64,000 bases of DNA, taken from contig NZ_JAXHBQ010000001.1 of assembly GCF_042466115.1 (NCBI RefSeq), positions 1,984,001 through 2,048,000 on the forward strand. Direction: 5' to 3'. The position numbers and the translations under genes were made by a program. Under the pieces are notes generated by a model. It saw only the letters and a program-made list of their open reading frames with translations. It was not told where the DNA came from and ran no database searches. This stretch comes from SW4 sp042466115 (lineage in GTDB: Bacteria > Pseudomonadota > Alphaproteobacteria > Rhodobacterales > Rhodobacteraceae). Of this stretch, positions 16,684-24,946 are shown piece by piece (the first letter of the stretch is position 1; each line of letters begins with the position of its first letter).

Positions 16684-17877
16684 TCATGTCATGCTTAACA
16701 CGATCTTGAAATGATCTGCCCAACTTGGCGCGATCATCTTGCTTCTGGCGCGTGAATCCTGCTGCTCTGCGATCGATTTAACTGCCTTTTCCCACTCATA
16801 ACTGTCTGTGACGTCTAGGTAAACGCCCCTGTCGCCCAGCACTTCGCGCCAGATGGCAAGATCGCCACAGATTACGGGCGTTCCCCGCGCTGCCGCTTCG
16901 ACGGGCGGAAGGCCGAATCCTTCGGCAAACGAAGGGAACAGCATCGCGCGCGCGTTTTGGGTCAGCGCGGCAATCGCGCCATCACTTAGGCCCGCCAACT
17001 CGGTGACGCCCACGATGCCGGCATCAAGGCGCGCGAACACGTCCTCGTTCTGCCAACCCCGGCTGCCACAGATGAACAACTGCGGCGCATCGGCACCCAA
17101 CCTTTCCCAGACATCCAGCAAAAGCCTGTGGTTCTTGCGTGGTTCAATTGTGCCAACGGTGATAAAATAGGGTCGGGTCAGGTCAAGTTCTTGCGGGATC
17201 GCAGTTACATCAGGCACGGCCAGATCCGCGCCCAGATGCGCCACGACCGAACCAGCATAAGGGTCAAGATCTTCGCGCGCGATATAGGCATCCAACCGGT
17301 CTTTGGTGTCTTGCGAATTAAAGATGATGCGGTCCGCCAGCCCAATCGCAGCACTGATCTTGTCGCGAAACTGCGCAACGGTATTGGGCCGCTGCATGTC
17401 CGGCAGTTCAAGCGGTATGATGTCATGGATCAGGACATTCACGCGGTTGCCTTCGTATCGAAACGGTCGCAACGCGGCTCGGGTCAGATTGCTGTGCGCA
17501 ACGGTATAGTAGTCCACATCGCCCAAACCGGCGATCAACACTTTCAGGTTGCGCGGACGAGCCCGCTTGATCGCATGTCGTCGCGCAAATCCAAGTGCCG
17601 CTTGTTGCGGCTTAGTCAATCTGCGCGAAAGCCGCGACAACAGCCCCGCGCGGCCCCAATCTCCGGACAGAACCGCCGCATCAAAAGCCCGGATGCCGTT
17701 CCGATCCAGCAAAAGCCAGCCAAGCGACGTGCGGATCAATCCAAAGGCGGGCGTATCATCGGCAAGAAACTGGCGTAGATAGGCCAGTTCGACCCGATCA
17801 ACGCCGGTGAGCATACGCCCGGCGCGCGACATCAACCGCGTAAGGTTCAGTAATCGTGTGGGTGGAATATGGTCCAA
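16684..17877 (-). CDS. Glycosyltransferase family 4 (GT-B, GT1 superfamily)
   Basis: This 397-residue protein starts with RLLNLTRLMSRAGRMLTGVDRVELAYL, a form typical of Rhodobacteraceae GT4 enzymes. The C-terminal Rossmann half has the donor-binding block YFITVGTIEPRKNHRLLLDVWERLG, then LFICGSRGWQNE and the E-x7-E region FPSFAEGFGLPPVEAAARGTPVICGD (about 322-347). The N-terminal half contains VNVLIHDIIPLELP. GT4 enzymes retain anomeric configuration and often use GDP-mannose or UDP-sugars. galU lies 6 bp upstream, so UDP-glucose-derived donors are plausible. The position in the operon suggests an early extension step of the same glycan. Confidence 0.87.
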   Translation of the reverse strand: MDHIPPTRLLNLTRLMSRAGRMLTGVDRVELAYLRQFLADDTPAFGLIRTSLGWLLLDRNGIRAFDAAVLSGDWGRAGLLSRLSRRLTKPQQAALGFARRHAIKRARPRNLKVLIAGLGDVDYYTVAHSNLTRAALRPFRYEGNRVNVLIHDIIPLELPDMQRPNTVAQFRDKISAAIGLADRIIFNSQDTKDRLDAYIAREDLDPYAGSVVAHLGADLAVPDVTAIPQELDLTRPYFITVGTIEPRKNHRLLLDVWERLGADAPQLFICGSRGWQNEDVFARLDAGIVGVTELAGLSDGAIAALTQNARAMLFPSFAEGFGLPPVEAAARGTPVICGDLAIWREVLGDRGVYLDVTDSYEWEKAVKSIAEQQDSRARSKMIAPSWADHFKIVLSMT

Positions 17878-17883
17878 CGGGAC

Positions 17884-18777
17884 CTACTGCGCGGCCTGAC
17901 GCATCGACATCATCTCGCCGAGATACTGGCCGAATTCTTCGCGCAGGTCTTCACGGGCCAAACCAAAGGCCACAGTCGCCTGAAGGAACCCCGCCTTGGA
18001 ACCGCAGTCAAACCGTTGACCACGGAACCGGAACCCGTAAACATCGCGATCCTGCGCAATTTCTTCGGCAATGGCATCGGTCAGTTGAATTTCGCCGCCT
18101 GTGCCCGATTTGATCCGGTTCAGGTTCTGCATAATCTTCGGAGTCAGAATATAGCGGCCGATCACGGCCAAATTCGATGGCGCCTCGTCAGCAGGGGGCT
18201 TTTCGACCATGCCTTTGACGGACACCATGCTGCCCATGTCCTCTTTGATATCAAGCACACCATAGGACGATGCCTTGTCTTGTGGCACTTCCATCGCGGC
18301 AACCATACAGCCACCGGTTTCGGCATGCGCTTCGACCATCTGCTGCAAGCAGGGCTTTTCGGCTGCGATCACGTCGTCAGGCAGGATCACGGCAAAGGGT
18401 TCATTCCCCACCAGACGGCGCGCGCACCAGACCGCATGACCAAGGCCAAGCGCTTTGTGCTGGCGGATATAGGCAATCGCGCCGCTATCCATGTTGGTGG
18501 TTTTGAGAACCTCAAGCAGATCATCTTTACCTTTTTTGCGCAGATTGTTCTCAAGCTCGGGCGAGTGGTCAAAATAGTCCTCAAGCGCGGATTTCCCGCG
18601 CGATGTGACAAAGATAAATTCCTTGATGCCTGCCGCACGCGCCTCGTCAATCGCGTATTGGATCAAGGGGCGATCAACCAGCGTCATGATTTCCTTGGGC
18701 ACCGATTTCGTCGCAGGAAGGAACCGTGTCCCCAGACCGGCCACAGGAAAAATTGCCTTGGTTACTTTTTTCTTCAT
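17884..18777 (-). CDS. galU: UTP-glucose-1-phosphate uridylyltransferase
   Basis: This 297-residue enzyme makes UDP-glucose from UTP and glucose-1-phosphate, feeding surface glycans. MKKKVTKAIFPVAGLGTRFLPATKSVPKEIMTLVDRPLIQYAIDEA (1-46) holds the nucleotide-binding G-x-G-T-R and catalytic lysine. Further conserved blocks are PFAVILPDDVI, GMVEKP and IGRYILTP. I prefer the ATG at 18777; an in-frame GTG four codons upstream (18789) is the alternative. A 120-bp structured spacer separates it from the upstream GT2 gene. It begins the downstream half of the glycan operon. Confidence 0.95.
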   Translation of the reverse strand: MKKKVTKAIFPVAGLGTRFLPATKSVPKEIMTLVDRPLIQYAIDEARAAGIKEFIFVTSRGKSALEDYFDHSPELENNLRKKGKDDLLEVLKTTNMDSGAIAYIRQHKALGLGHAVWCARRLVGNEPFAVILPDDVIAAEKPCLQQMVEAHAETGGCMVAAMEVPQDKASSYGVLDIKEDMGSMVSVKGMVEKPPADEAPSNLAVIGRYILTPKIMQNLNRIKSGTGGEIQLTDAIAEEIAQDRDVYGFRFRGQRFDCGSKAGFLQATVAFGLAREDLREEFGQYLGEMMSMRQAAQ

Positions 18778-18796
18778 CTTGCTACCCACTCACCAG

Positions 18797-18880
18797 CCCC
18801 GATGTGTTCGGGATCATTTGGTTAAGCTTAACACGGGAAACCGTGTCAAAAGAATGACCAATCCCCACATCGGGCGGGGA
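18797..18880 (-). repeat. Nested inverted repeats in the galU 5' leader
   Basis: Within 84 bp lie a 9-bp long-range inverted repeat (CCCGATGTG 18798-18806 with CACATCGGG 18866-18874), a perfect 12-bp palindrome GTTAAGCTTAAC (18821-18832), and a 6-bp hairpin ACACGG-GAAA-CCGTGT (18831-18846). The outer arm can instead pair locally (CCCGA 18798-18802 with TCGGG 18808-18812), so two mutually exclusive folds are possible. The stretch lies between the GT2 stop and the galU start and would be transcribed as the galU leader. No T-run follows. Confidence 0.55.
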
Positions 18881-18897
18881 AAATCCGGCCATAGTTG

Positions 18898-20130
18898 TCA
18901 ATTCGCACCGCTCCGCACCGGGGCGACACGGTCAACCTCGCGTTTCAGGCGGCGGGGCCAACTGTAGGGCCACCACAGGCGATCACTGCGCAGCGAGCGT
19001 CCGAACAGCCCGCCGCGCTGTTCCCAATAGCCATCCCGATGAAAGGCAACCCTGTGATAGCGCCCAGAAGTGGAGAACAGGTAAACACTGACAATCGCGC
19101 CGTCCCGCACAGCCCGCGCCGCATCAATGCGTCGTTTGCCCCAGTTCCAACGCCGCGCCGACAGCACCACATGGTCTTTGGCCTGCACGAACGGCGCGAA
19201 GGCAAGAAAGGGTGATTGCGCCTGATCAAGCGGTGGCATCACCGCAAGCTCACGCCCCCCTGCCTCGGCGGCACCCTTGTCGAACCCCCGAAGCAAAAGC
19301 GCCACATCACCGGGCATCAGATTGCCCGCCACCATATGACCAAGCAGCCGTTTGCGTTGCTGCGCGCGTTCAGCGGCAATCACCCCGGCGTGTTCCGCAT
19401 TGGGCGCATGACGCCGCAGAAATACGGCAAGACTGGCACCAATCTGCGTCAGGTCCCTGGGCGCGCGATTTGCAGCGCGATAGTCGCTGGCCGCAAACCC
19501 GTGATGCACCTGCGCACGCGGGGCGATCGCGGTACTTGCTCCTGTTGCCGCCAGCCGCATATTCAAATCACTTTCGTCCAGATAGAACGCATAGGCCGGA
19601 TCGAACCCGCCAAGCCGCGCAAGAACATCGCGCCGGAACGCCATGTTCGTGCCCTCGGTCTTGATCCCGCGCGTGGGCGTTCCTTGCAGCGCGGTCGGTC
19701 GGGTGTCATCGACTGCAATCGGAGCGGAACTGCCATCAGGGCGAATGTCGCGCGCCTTCCATTGAAAACTGATGCCGTTGCGCCCGATGACAAAGCCACC
19801 GACAGCGCTGACGGTTTCATCCGCAAACGGCGCGACAAGATAAGACAACCAAGTTGGTTCAGGCACGGCGTCATCGTCAATAAAGGCAACGATTTCGCCC
19901 GCGGCTTGGGCGATGCCAAGGTTGCGCGCTTGCGAGATGTTGGGTGCATCGAACGGAACCGTCTTGATCCGGTCTGCCAGCCCGTCAATGGCTTTCAGGC
20001 CTGCCCGGTCGGCGACAACGATTACCTCGAAATGCGGATAGCGCAGTTGGCTGATGCCCGTCAGGCACAAACGCAAAGCATCGGGACGCCCACGGCTGAC
20101 AACAATGATGCTGACGTTTGCTGCGCTCAC
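18898..20130 (-). CDS. Glycosyltransferase family 2 with C-terminal extension
   Basis: This is a 410-residue GT-A enzyme. The N-terminus VSIIVVSRGRPDALRLCLTGISQLRYPHFEVIVVAD (about 6-41) and ISQARNLGIAQAAGEIVAFIDDDAVPEPTWL (with the metal-binding DDD at about 91-93) are canonical GT2. TRGIKTEGTNMAFRRDVLARLGGFDPAYAFYLDESDLNMRL gives the acceptor-side ED-like motif (DESD). About 150 further residues form a C-terminal region rich in Trp/Tyr/Arg (YWEQRGGLFGRSLRSDRLWWPYSWPRRLK) that I cannot assign. It overlaps the upstream kdsB by ATGA, so kdsB and this transferase are translated together. It may be an LPS core or capsule transferase. Confidence 0.85.
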   Translation of the reverse strand: MSAANVSIIVVSRGRPDALRLCLTGISQLRYPHFEVIVVADRAGLKAIDGLADRIKTVPFDAPNISQARNLGIAQAAGEIVAFIDDDAVPEPTWLSYLVAPFADETVSAVGGFVIGRNGISFQWKARDIRPDGSSAPIAVDDTRPTALQGTPTRGIKTEGTNMAFRRDVLARLGGFDPAYAFYLDESDLNMRLAATGASTAIAPRAQVHHGFAASDYRAANRAPRDLTQIGASLAVFLRRHAPNAEHAGVIAAERAQQRKRLLGHMVAGNLMPGDVALLLRGFDKGAAEAGGRELAVMPPLDQAQSPFLAFAPFVQAKDHVVLSARRWNWGKRRIDAARAVRDGAIVSVYLFSTSGRYHRVAFHRDGYWEQRGGLFGRSLRSDRLWWPYSWPRRLKREVDRVAPVRSGAN

Positions 20131-20927
20131 ACGGCCCCCATTTGCTGCAACATCAACTCGATGCGAGGCACGTCTTCGGGGTTGTTCAACTCCCAGAACT
20201 GACGACCGCGCGCTTCGACCTCAACGCAAAGCATATGCGCGCCGCGTTCAAGGAACCGCAGCTGCTCGAGCCCTTCAAGCTGCTCCAGCGGTCCTGCAGC
20301 CCAGCGGGGATAGGCCGCAAGGGCGGACGGGCGGTAGGCGTAAACACCAACGTGATGAAAAACAGGTGTTTCGTCGTCATCACCATAGGTCTTTCCCGTA
20401 TAGGGTATGACCTCTTTCGAGAAATAGAGCGCGTTGTGATCGGCCCCGAAAACAGCCGTTGTGCCACCCACACGCCCTGCACGGCGATCTTCTAGAAAAC
20501 CGTTCAGCGCGCGCCCTTCGGTGCGCAGCACGGGCGTTGCAACTTCGGCCACCGGATGCGCGCGCAAGGCGCTAACCAGATCTTCGACGAACCATGCAGG
20601 CGTCAGGGGCGCATCGCCTTGCAAGTTGACGATCACATCGTAACCGCCACCCAAGGTGTCAAAGGCTTCGGCGCAGCGTTCGGTGCCGTTCTGGCAAGCC
20701 TGCGATGTCATCACCACTTCGGCGCCGAACGCCTCGCTTGCTTCCTTGATCCGGTCATCATCCGTTGCGACAACCACGCGGTCAGCACCCTGCACGGCCT
20801 TCGCCGCCTCCCACGAGCGTTTGATCAGGCTTTTGGCCTGCCCGTCCGCACCGCGCAATTCGACCAGCGGTTTGCCCGGATAACGGGTGCTGGCGTAACG
20901 GGCGGGAATGACGATCAGGGTGCCCAT
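20127..20927 (-). CDS. kdsB: CMP-Kdo synthetase (3-deoxy-manno-octulosonate cytidylyltransferase)
   Basis: This 266-residue enzyme activates Kdo with CTP for transfer to lipid A or capsule. The signature VIPARYASTRYPGKPLVEL is at about 5-23 with the nucleotide-binding basic residues. Further family blocks are VVVATDDDRI, MTSQACQNGTERCAEA, NLQGDAPLTP and FSKEVIPYTG, then HHVGVYAYRPSALAAY. The length is slightly above E. coli KdsB (248). One base separates it from the cysQ stop, and it overlaps the next GT2 gene by ATGA. With kdsD at 8.4 kb it shows Kdo is made by this organism. Confidence 0.95.
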   Translation of the reverse strand: MGTLIVIPARYASTRYPGKPLVELRGADGQAKSLIKRSWEAAKAVQGADRVVVATDDDRIKEASEAFGAEVVMTSQACQNGTERCAEAFDTLGGGYDVIVNLQGDAPLTPAWFVEDLVSALRAHPVAEVATPVLRTEGRALNGFLEDRRAGRVGGTTAVFGADHNALYFSKEVIPYTGKTYGDDDETPVFHHVGVYAYRPSALAAYPRWAAGPLEQLEGLEQLRFLERGAHMLCVEVEARGRQFWELNNPEDVPRIELMLQQMGAV

Positions 20928-20928
20928 G

Positions 20929-21726
20929 CTATGCCTGCTTCAGTTCAACGCCGGGGGCATAGGCAATAAAGAACGGGTTCGCGAACCCTACTTTGCCATA
21001 CCCAAGTATTTCGTGGTTATCGAACCGGACCACATGCCCACCCGCACCCGTCAAAACAGCATGGCCGGCGGCAGTATCCCATTCCATCGTGCGGCCAACG
21101 CGCGGATAAATATCGGCCTCGCCCGTCGCGATAAGACAGAATTTCAGGGACGAGCCAGCACTTTTCATATCTTTGACAGCGTATTTGTTGATGTAGTCGT
21201 CCGTGGCCTGATCACGATGCGATTTCGATGCAACGACCATCAGCGCGGTATTATCGGGCGAGGACACTTTGATTGGCGTGGTCGGGCCGGCGGTATCCTT
21301 GGCGAAATCACCTGTTTCTTCAACGGACTGACCATCAGGACGGGTATAGAACAGGCGGCCTTTGGCAGGCGCATAGACGACACCGCGCACAGGCACACCA
21401 TCAACGACATAGGCGATATTCACCGTAAAATCGCCACGGCGGTGCACGAATTCCTTGGTGCCATCCAGCGGATCGACAATCAGAAAGGTGCTGGCAGTCT
21501 GCCCGTGGGTCGCCGCCTGTTCTTCGGTCACAAGGGTCACATCAGGAAAGGCGGCGCGCAGGCCCGCGGAAATGATCGCGTCAGCCGCTTCATCGGCGAC
21601 AGTGACAGGGCTTTCATCGCTCTTGGTTTTCACTTCAAAATCGGGGCCGTTGTAGATCTCCATGATCTTGTCGCCCGCTTCCAGGGATAGACGACGCATC
21701 ACATCGCCCAGCTTGTCAAAATCCAT
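20929..21726 (-). CDS. cysQ: 3'(2'),5'-bisphosphate nucleotidase CysQ
   Basis: This 265-residue Li+-sensitive, Mg2+-dependent inositol-phosphatase-fold enzyme removes the 3'-phosphate from PAP (and PAPS). Conserved motifs are the metal site VTEEQAA (about 65), DPLDGTKEFVHRRGDFTVNIA (about 84-104) and the C-terminal WDTAAGHAVLTGAGG (about 218-232). PAP is the by-product of PAPS-dependent sulfotransferases and of sulfate assimilation. This gene opens the minus-strand run that ends with the sulfotransferase, which gives it a direct local role. It is divergent from the ABC-2 permease with a 142-bp gap. Confidence 0.94.
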   Translation of the reverse strand: MDFDKLGDVMRRLSLEAGDKIMEIYNGPDFEVKTKSDESPVTVADEAADAIISAGLRAAFPDVTLVTEEQAATHGQTASTFLIVDPLDGTKEFVHRRGDFTVNIAYVVDGVPVRGVVYAPAKGRLFYTRPDGQSVEETGDFAKDTAGPTTPIKVSSPDNTALMVVASKSHRDQATDDYINKYAVKDMKSAGSSLKFCLIATGEADIYPRVGRTMEWDTAAGHAVLTGAGGHVVRFDNHEILGYGKVGFANPFFIAYAPGVELKQA

Positions 21727-21773
21727 GCCTTCGGTTCCTCATGTGGCCACACAAACACCCCACGGCCTTGTTA

Positions 21774-21802
21774 TTGAAAAAAGGGGGCAATCCCCTTATG
21801 GT
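21774..21802 (+). promoter_or_regulatory. Promoter of the polysaccharide ABC permease gene
   Basis: TTGAAA (21774-21779), 17-base spacer, TATGGT (21797-21802). The spacer and -10 contain the perfect inverted repeat AAGGGG-GCAAT-CCCCTT (21781-21797), a candidate operator or, on the minus strand, a hairpin followed by a T-run. The expected start is about 60 bases upstream of the ATG. Confidence 0.55.
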
Positions 21803-21868
21803 CTTGTGCTAAGAGATCGGCAAGATTTTCGTGCCAAACAAAGGCACAGCGGCAAAGGCAGGCCCACA

Positions 21869-22690
21869 ATGTTTGAAGACACACGCCCCTCAACAAGGTC
21901 ACGTACGGCCTTTTCCATGCTTGGGCTGATTTACCACAGCATCGTGCGCGATATCCGCAAGGATAGCCGCAACGCGCTGGTTGGCCTGTTGATGAACATG
22001 ATGCAAACGATTGTCTTTGTGACGGCGTTCTATTTTATGTTCACGGTGCTGGGCCTCAAGGGTAACGCGATCCGCGGTGATTTCCTGCTGTATATCATGT
22101 CGGGCATCTTTTTGTTTCTGACCCATACCAAGGCGATGACAGCCGTGTTCCGATCAGAAGGTCCATCATCGGCGATGATGAAACACGCGCCGATGAACAC
22201 GATTATCGCGATCACGGCTGCGGCGCTTAGTTCGCTTTATATTCAGGTTCTGTCGATGGCGACGGTGCTGTTCATCTATCACGTGGCCATCACACCTGTT
22301 TATATCGACGATCCCATCGGCGCTTTTGGGTGCTTGTTGCTGGCGTGGTTTTCCGGTGCCGCGGTTGGCGTGATTTTTCTGTCGCTCAAACCCTGGTTGC
22401 CCGGTTTCACGCAAATCGCATCATCAATCTATGCGCGGGCAAACATGATCGCTTCGGGCAAGATGTTCGTGGCCAATTCGCTCCCCAGCACGATGCTAGC
22501 CCTGTTTGACTGGAATCCGCTGTTTCACTGTATCGACCAATCGCGCGGCTTTGCGTTTATCAACTACAATCCGCACTACAGCTCGATCAGCTATCCGGTG
22601 ATCGTCAGCGTTGTGCTGATCATGATTGGCATGATGCTGGAATTCTACACGCGCAAGAACGCATCCATCAGCTGGGAAGCCGCACGGTAA
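21869..22690 (+). CDS. ABC-2 type permease, capsule/polysaccharide export type (KpsM-like)
   Basis: This 273-residue integral membrane protein has six predicted TM segments in the ABC-2/KpsM pattern. A cytoplasmic N-terminus (SRTAFSMLGLIYHSIVRDIRKDSRNALVGLL) is followed by helices at about 45-65, 75-95, 120-140, 150-175, 190-210 and 240-260. I chose ATG 21869 because the upstream in-frame extension overlaps the divergent cysQ gene and promoter and is not hydrophobic. It would export a glycan together with a KpsT-like ATPase, but none is adjacent: dnaK follows 281 bp later. The partner must lie elsewhere, or the family here acts with a shared ATPase. Its position next to the glycan locus fits polysaccharide export. 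Confidence 0.83.
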   Translation: MFEDTRPSTRSRTAFSMLGLIYHSIVRDIRKDSRNALVGLLMNMMQTIVFVTAFYFMFTVLGLKGNAIRGDFLLYIMSGIFLFLTHTKAMTAVFRSEGPSSAMMKHAPMNTIIAITAAALSSLYIQVLSMATVLFIYHVAITPVYIDDPIGAFGCLLLAWFSGAAVGVIFLSLKPWLPGFTQIASSIYARANMIASGKMFVANSLPSTMLALFDWNPLFHCIDQSRGFAFINYNPHYSSISYPVIVSVVLIMIGMMLEFYTRKNASISWEAAR

Positions 22691-22835
22691 TCTGGCGCAG
22701 GAACGCTACGGCCAGCTCTTGATTCCGTCCGGTCGCACCCCACAGGGCGCTGCCGATGTGTCTTGAGTTGGGCCAAAGAACCGACACTCAGCGGCAACTT
22801 CTGCAAAATAGGCGAAAATGCTGTGCTGGCATAGG

Positions 22836-22864
22836 TTGCAGCGCTTTGAACCCGTCCCTATATA
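22836..22864 (+). promoter_or_regulatory. Heat-shock (RpoH-type) promoter of dnaK
   Basis: TTGCAG (22836-22841) is followed after 15-16 bases by CCTATATA (22857-22864). The C-rich, CTATAT-type -10 is that of alphaproteobacterial sigma-32 promoters and recurs before hslO at 62.6 kb. It lies about 100 bases upstream of the dnaK ATG. The rest of the 281-bp gap shows no gene. Confidence 0.6.
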
Positions 22865-22971
22865 CCCCAGTGATCCGCGAGACGGGCTTGCCCCCTATCG
22901 CACTAACTATCGGGCGCGGATGCCGGAACGGGTCCGCTCCGCTCAAACTGCCTTAAGAAGGGATTTGAAAC

Positions 22972-24873
22972 ATGGCCAAAGTCATTGGTATTGACCTCGG
23001 AACCACCAACTCTTGCGTTGCCATCATGGATGGCTCCAAGCCACGTGTTGTCGAAAACTCGGAAGGCGCGCGCACCACACCGTCGATCGTCGCTTTTACG
23101 GATGACGAACGCCTTGTCGGCCAGTCTGCCAAACGTCAGGCCGTCACAAACCCCGAAAACACCGTCTTTGGTGTCAAGCGCCTGATCGGTCGTCGCAATG
23201 ACGATGCCGATCTTGCCAAGGACAAAAAGAACATGCCGTTCAGCGTCATTGATGGCGGCAACGGAGATGCATGGGTCGAAGCCAAGGGCGAGAAATACTC
23301 TCCCAGCCAGATTTCCGCATTCATCCTCGGCAAGATGAAAGAAACCGCCGAGAGCTATCTTGGCGAAGAAGTGACGCAGGCCGTGATCACGGTGCCTGCC
23401 TACTTTAACGACGCCCAGCGTCAGGCAACCAAGGACGCCGGCAAGATCGCCGGCCTTGAAGTGCTGCGCATCATCAACGAACCAACAGCCGCTGCGCTGG
23501 CCTATGGCCTTGATAAGACCGAAACCCACACCATCGCGGTTTATGACCTTGGCGGTGGCACATTCGACGTGACCATTCTGGAAATCGACGACGGGTTGTT
23601 CGAAGTGAAATCCACCAACGGCGACACCTTCCTTGGTGGTGAAGACTTTGACATGCGCATCGTCAACTATCTTGCCGAGCAGTTCAAAAAAGAGAACGGC
23701 GTTGACCTGACCAAAGACAAGATGGCCCTCCAGCGTCTGAAAGAAGCTGCCGAAAAGGCCAAGATCGAACTGTCCTCGTCCAGCCAGACCGAAATCAACC
23801 AGCCGTTTATCTCGATGGACGGCGCATCGGGCCAGCCCCTGCACCTTGTGGTCAAGCTGACCCGCGCCAAGCTGGAAAGCCTTGTGGGCGACCTGATCAA
23901 GGCCTCGATCAAGCCATGCCAAGCCGCGTTGAAAGACGCGGGCCTGACGATCAACGACATCGACGAAGTCGTGTTGGTCGGTGGTATGACCCGCATGCCC
24001 AAAGTGATCGAAGAAGTGACCAAGTTCTTTGGCAAAGAGCCAAACAAAGGTGTGAACCCTGACGAAGTTGTCGCCATGGGCGCCGCCATTCAGGCCGGCG
24101 TTCTGCAAGGCGACGTCAAAGATGTGGTTCTGCTGGACGTGACACCGCTGTCGCTGGGTATCGAAACGCTGGGTGGCGTATTCACCCGGCTGATCGACCG
24201 CAACACGACGATCCCGACGAAAAAGTCGCAGATCTTCTCGACTGCCGAAGATAACCAGAACGCCGTAACGATCCGGGTGTTCCAGGGCGAACGCGAAATG
24301 GCGCAAGACAACAAGATGTTGGGCCAGTTCAACCTTGAAGACATCCCCCCCGCACCGCGTGGTCTGCCCCAGATCGAAGTGACCTTTGACATCGACGCCA
24401 ACGGCATCGTGTCGGTGGGCGCATCCGACAAGGGCACCGGCAAAGAGCAAAAGATCACGATCCAGGCCTCGGGTGGCCTGTCGGACGAAGACATCGAAGC
24501 GATGGTCAAGGACGCCGAGGCAAACGCCGACGCCGACAAGGAACGCCGCGAGATGGTCGAAGCCCGCAACCAGGCGGAAAGCCTGATCCACTCGACGGAA
24601 AAATCGGTCGAGGAACACAGCGACAAGGTTGACCCGACCACGATCGAAGCGATCGAACTGGCCGTTGCCGCCCTCAAGGACGACCTTGAAGGTGACGCGA
24701 CTGCCGACAAGATCAAGTCCGGCATCCAGAACGTGACCGAAGCGGCCATGAAGCTGGGCGAGGCGATCTACAAGGCCAGCCAGGACGAAGCTGGCGAAGA
24801 AGGCCCCGCGAATGTGGACGACGATATCGTCGACGCCGACTTCGAAGACCTTGATGGCGACAAGCGCGACTAA
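22972..24873 (+). CDS. dnaK: Molecular chaperone DnaK (Hsp70)
   Basis: This is a 633-residue ATP-driven chaperone. The actin-like ATPase domain has the phosphate 1 motif IGIDLGTTNSCVAIMDG (4-20), the phosphate 2 motif VYDLGGGTFDVTILEI (about 190-205) and the adenosine motif VLVGGMTRMPKVIE (about 330-343). The linker DVVLLDVTPLSLGIET leads to the substrate-binding domain, and the acidic tail ends GPANVDDDIVDADFEDLDGDKRD, as in alphaproteobacterial DnaK. dnaJ follows after a hairpin. The ribosome site AAGGGA precedes the ATG. The complementary strand is open for 681 codons, an antisense shadow typical of dnaK. Confidence 0.98.
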   Translation: MAKVIGIDLGTTNSCVAIMDGSKPRVVENSEGARTTPSIVAFTDDERLVGQSAKRQAVTNPENTVFGVKRLIGRRNDDADLAKDKKNMPFSVIDGGNGDAWVEAKGEKYSPSQISAFILGKMKETAESYLGEEVTQAVITVPAYFNDAQRQATKDAGKIAGLEVLRIINEPTAAALAYGLDKTETHTIAVYDLGGGTFDVTILEIDDGLFEVKSTNGDTFLGGEDFDMRIVNYLAEQFKKENGVDLTKDKMALQRLKEAAEKAKIELSSSSQTEINQPFISMDGASGQPLHLVVKLTRAKLESLVGDLIKASIKPCQAALKDAGLTINDIDEVVLVGGMTRMPKVIEEVTKFFGKEPNKGVNPDEVVAMGAAIQAGVLQGDVKDVVLLDVTPLSLGIETLGGVFTRLIDRNTTIPTKKSQIFSTAEDNQNAVTIRVFQGEREMAQDNKMLGQFNLEDIPPAPRGLPQIEVTFDIDANGIVSVGASDKGTGKEQKITIQASGGLSDEDIEAMVKDAEANADADKERREMVEARNQAESLIHSTEKSVEEHSDKVDPTTIEAIELAVAALKDDLEGDATADKIKSGIQNVTEAAMKLGEAIYKASQDEAGEEGPANVDDDIVDADFEDLDGDKRD

Positions 24874-24887
24874 GCGCAGGTGAACAA

Positions 24888-24922
24888 AAAGACCGGCCCC
24901 GTAATGGCGCGGGCCGGTCTTT
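24888..24922 (+). terminator. Hairpin between dnaK and dnaJ
   Basis: AAAGACCGGCCC (24888-24899) pairs perfectly with GGGCCGGTCTTT (24911-24922) around an 11-base loop. The T-run is only three long, so it probably reduces read-through from dnaK into dnaJ rather than ending all transcription, or it stabilises the dnaK mRNA 3' end. Confidence 0.75.
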
Positions 24923-24946
24923 GCCTTCCCAAGGGAAAACAAAGTC

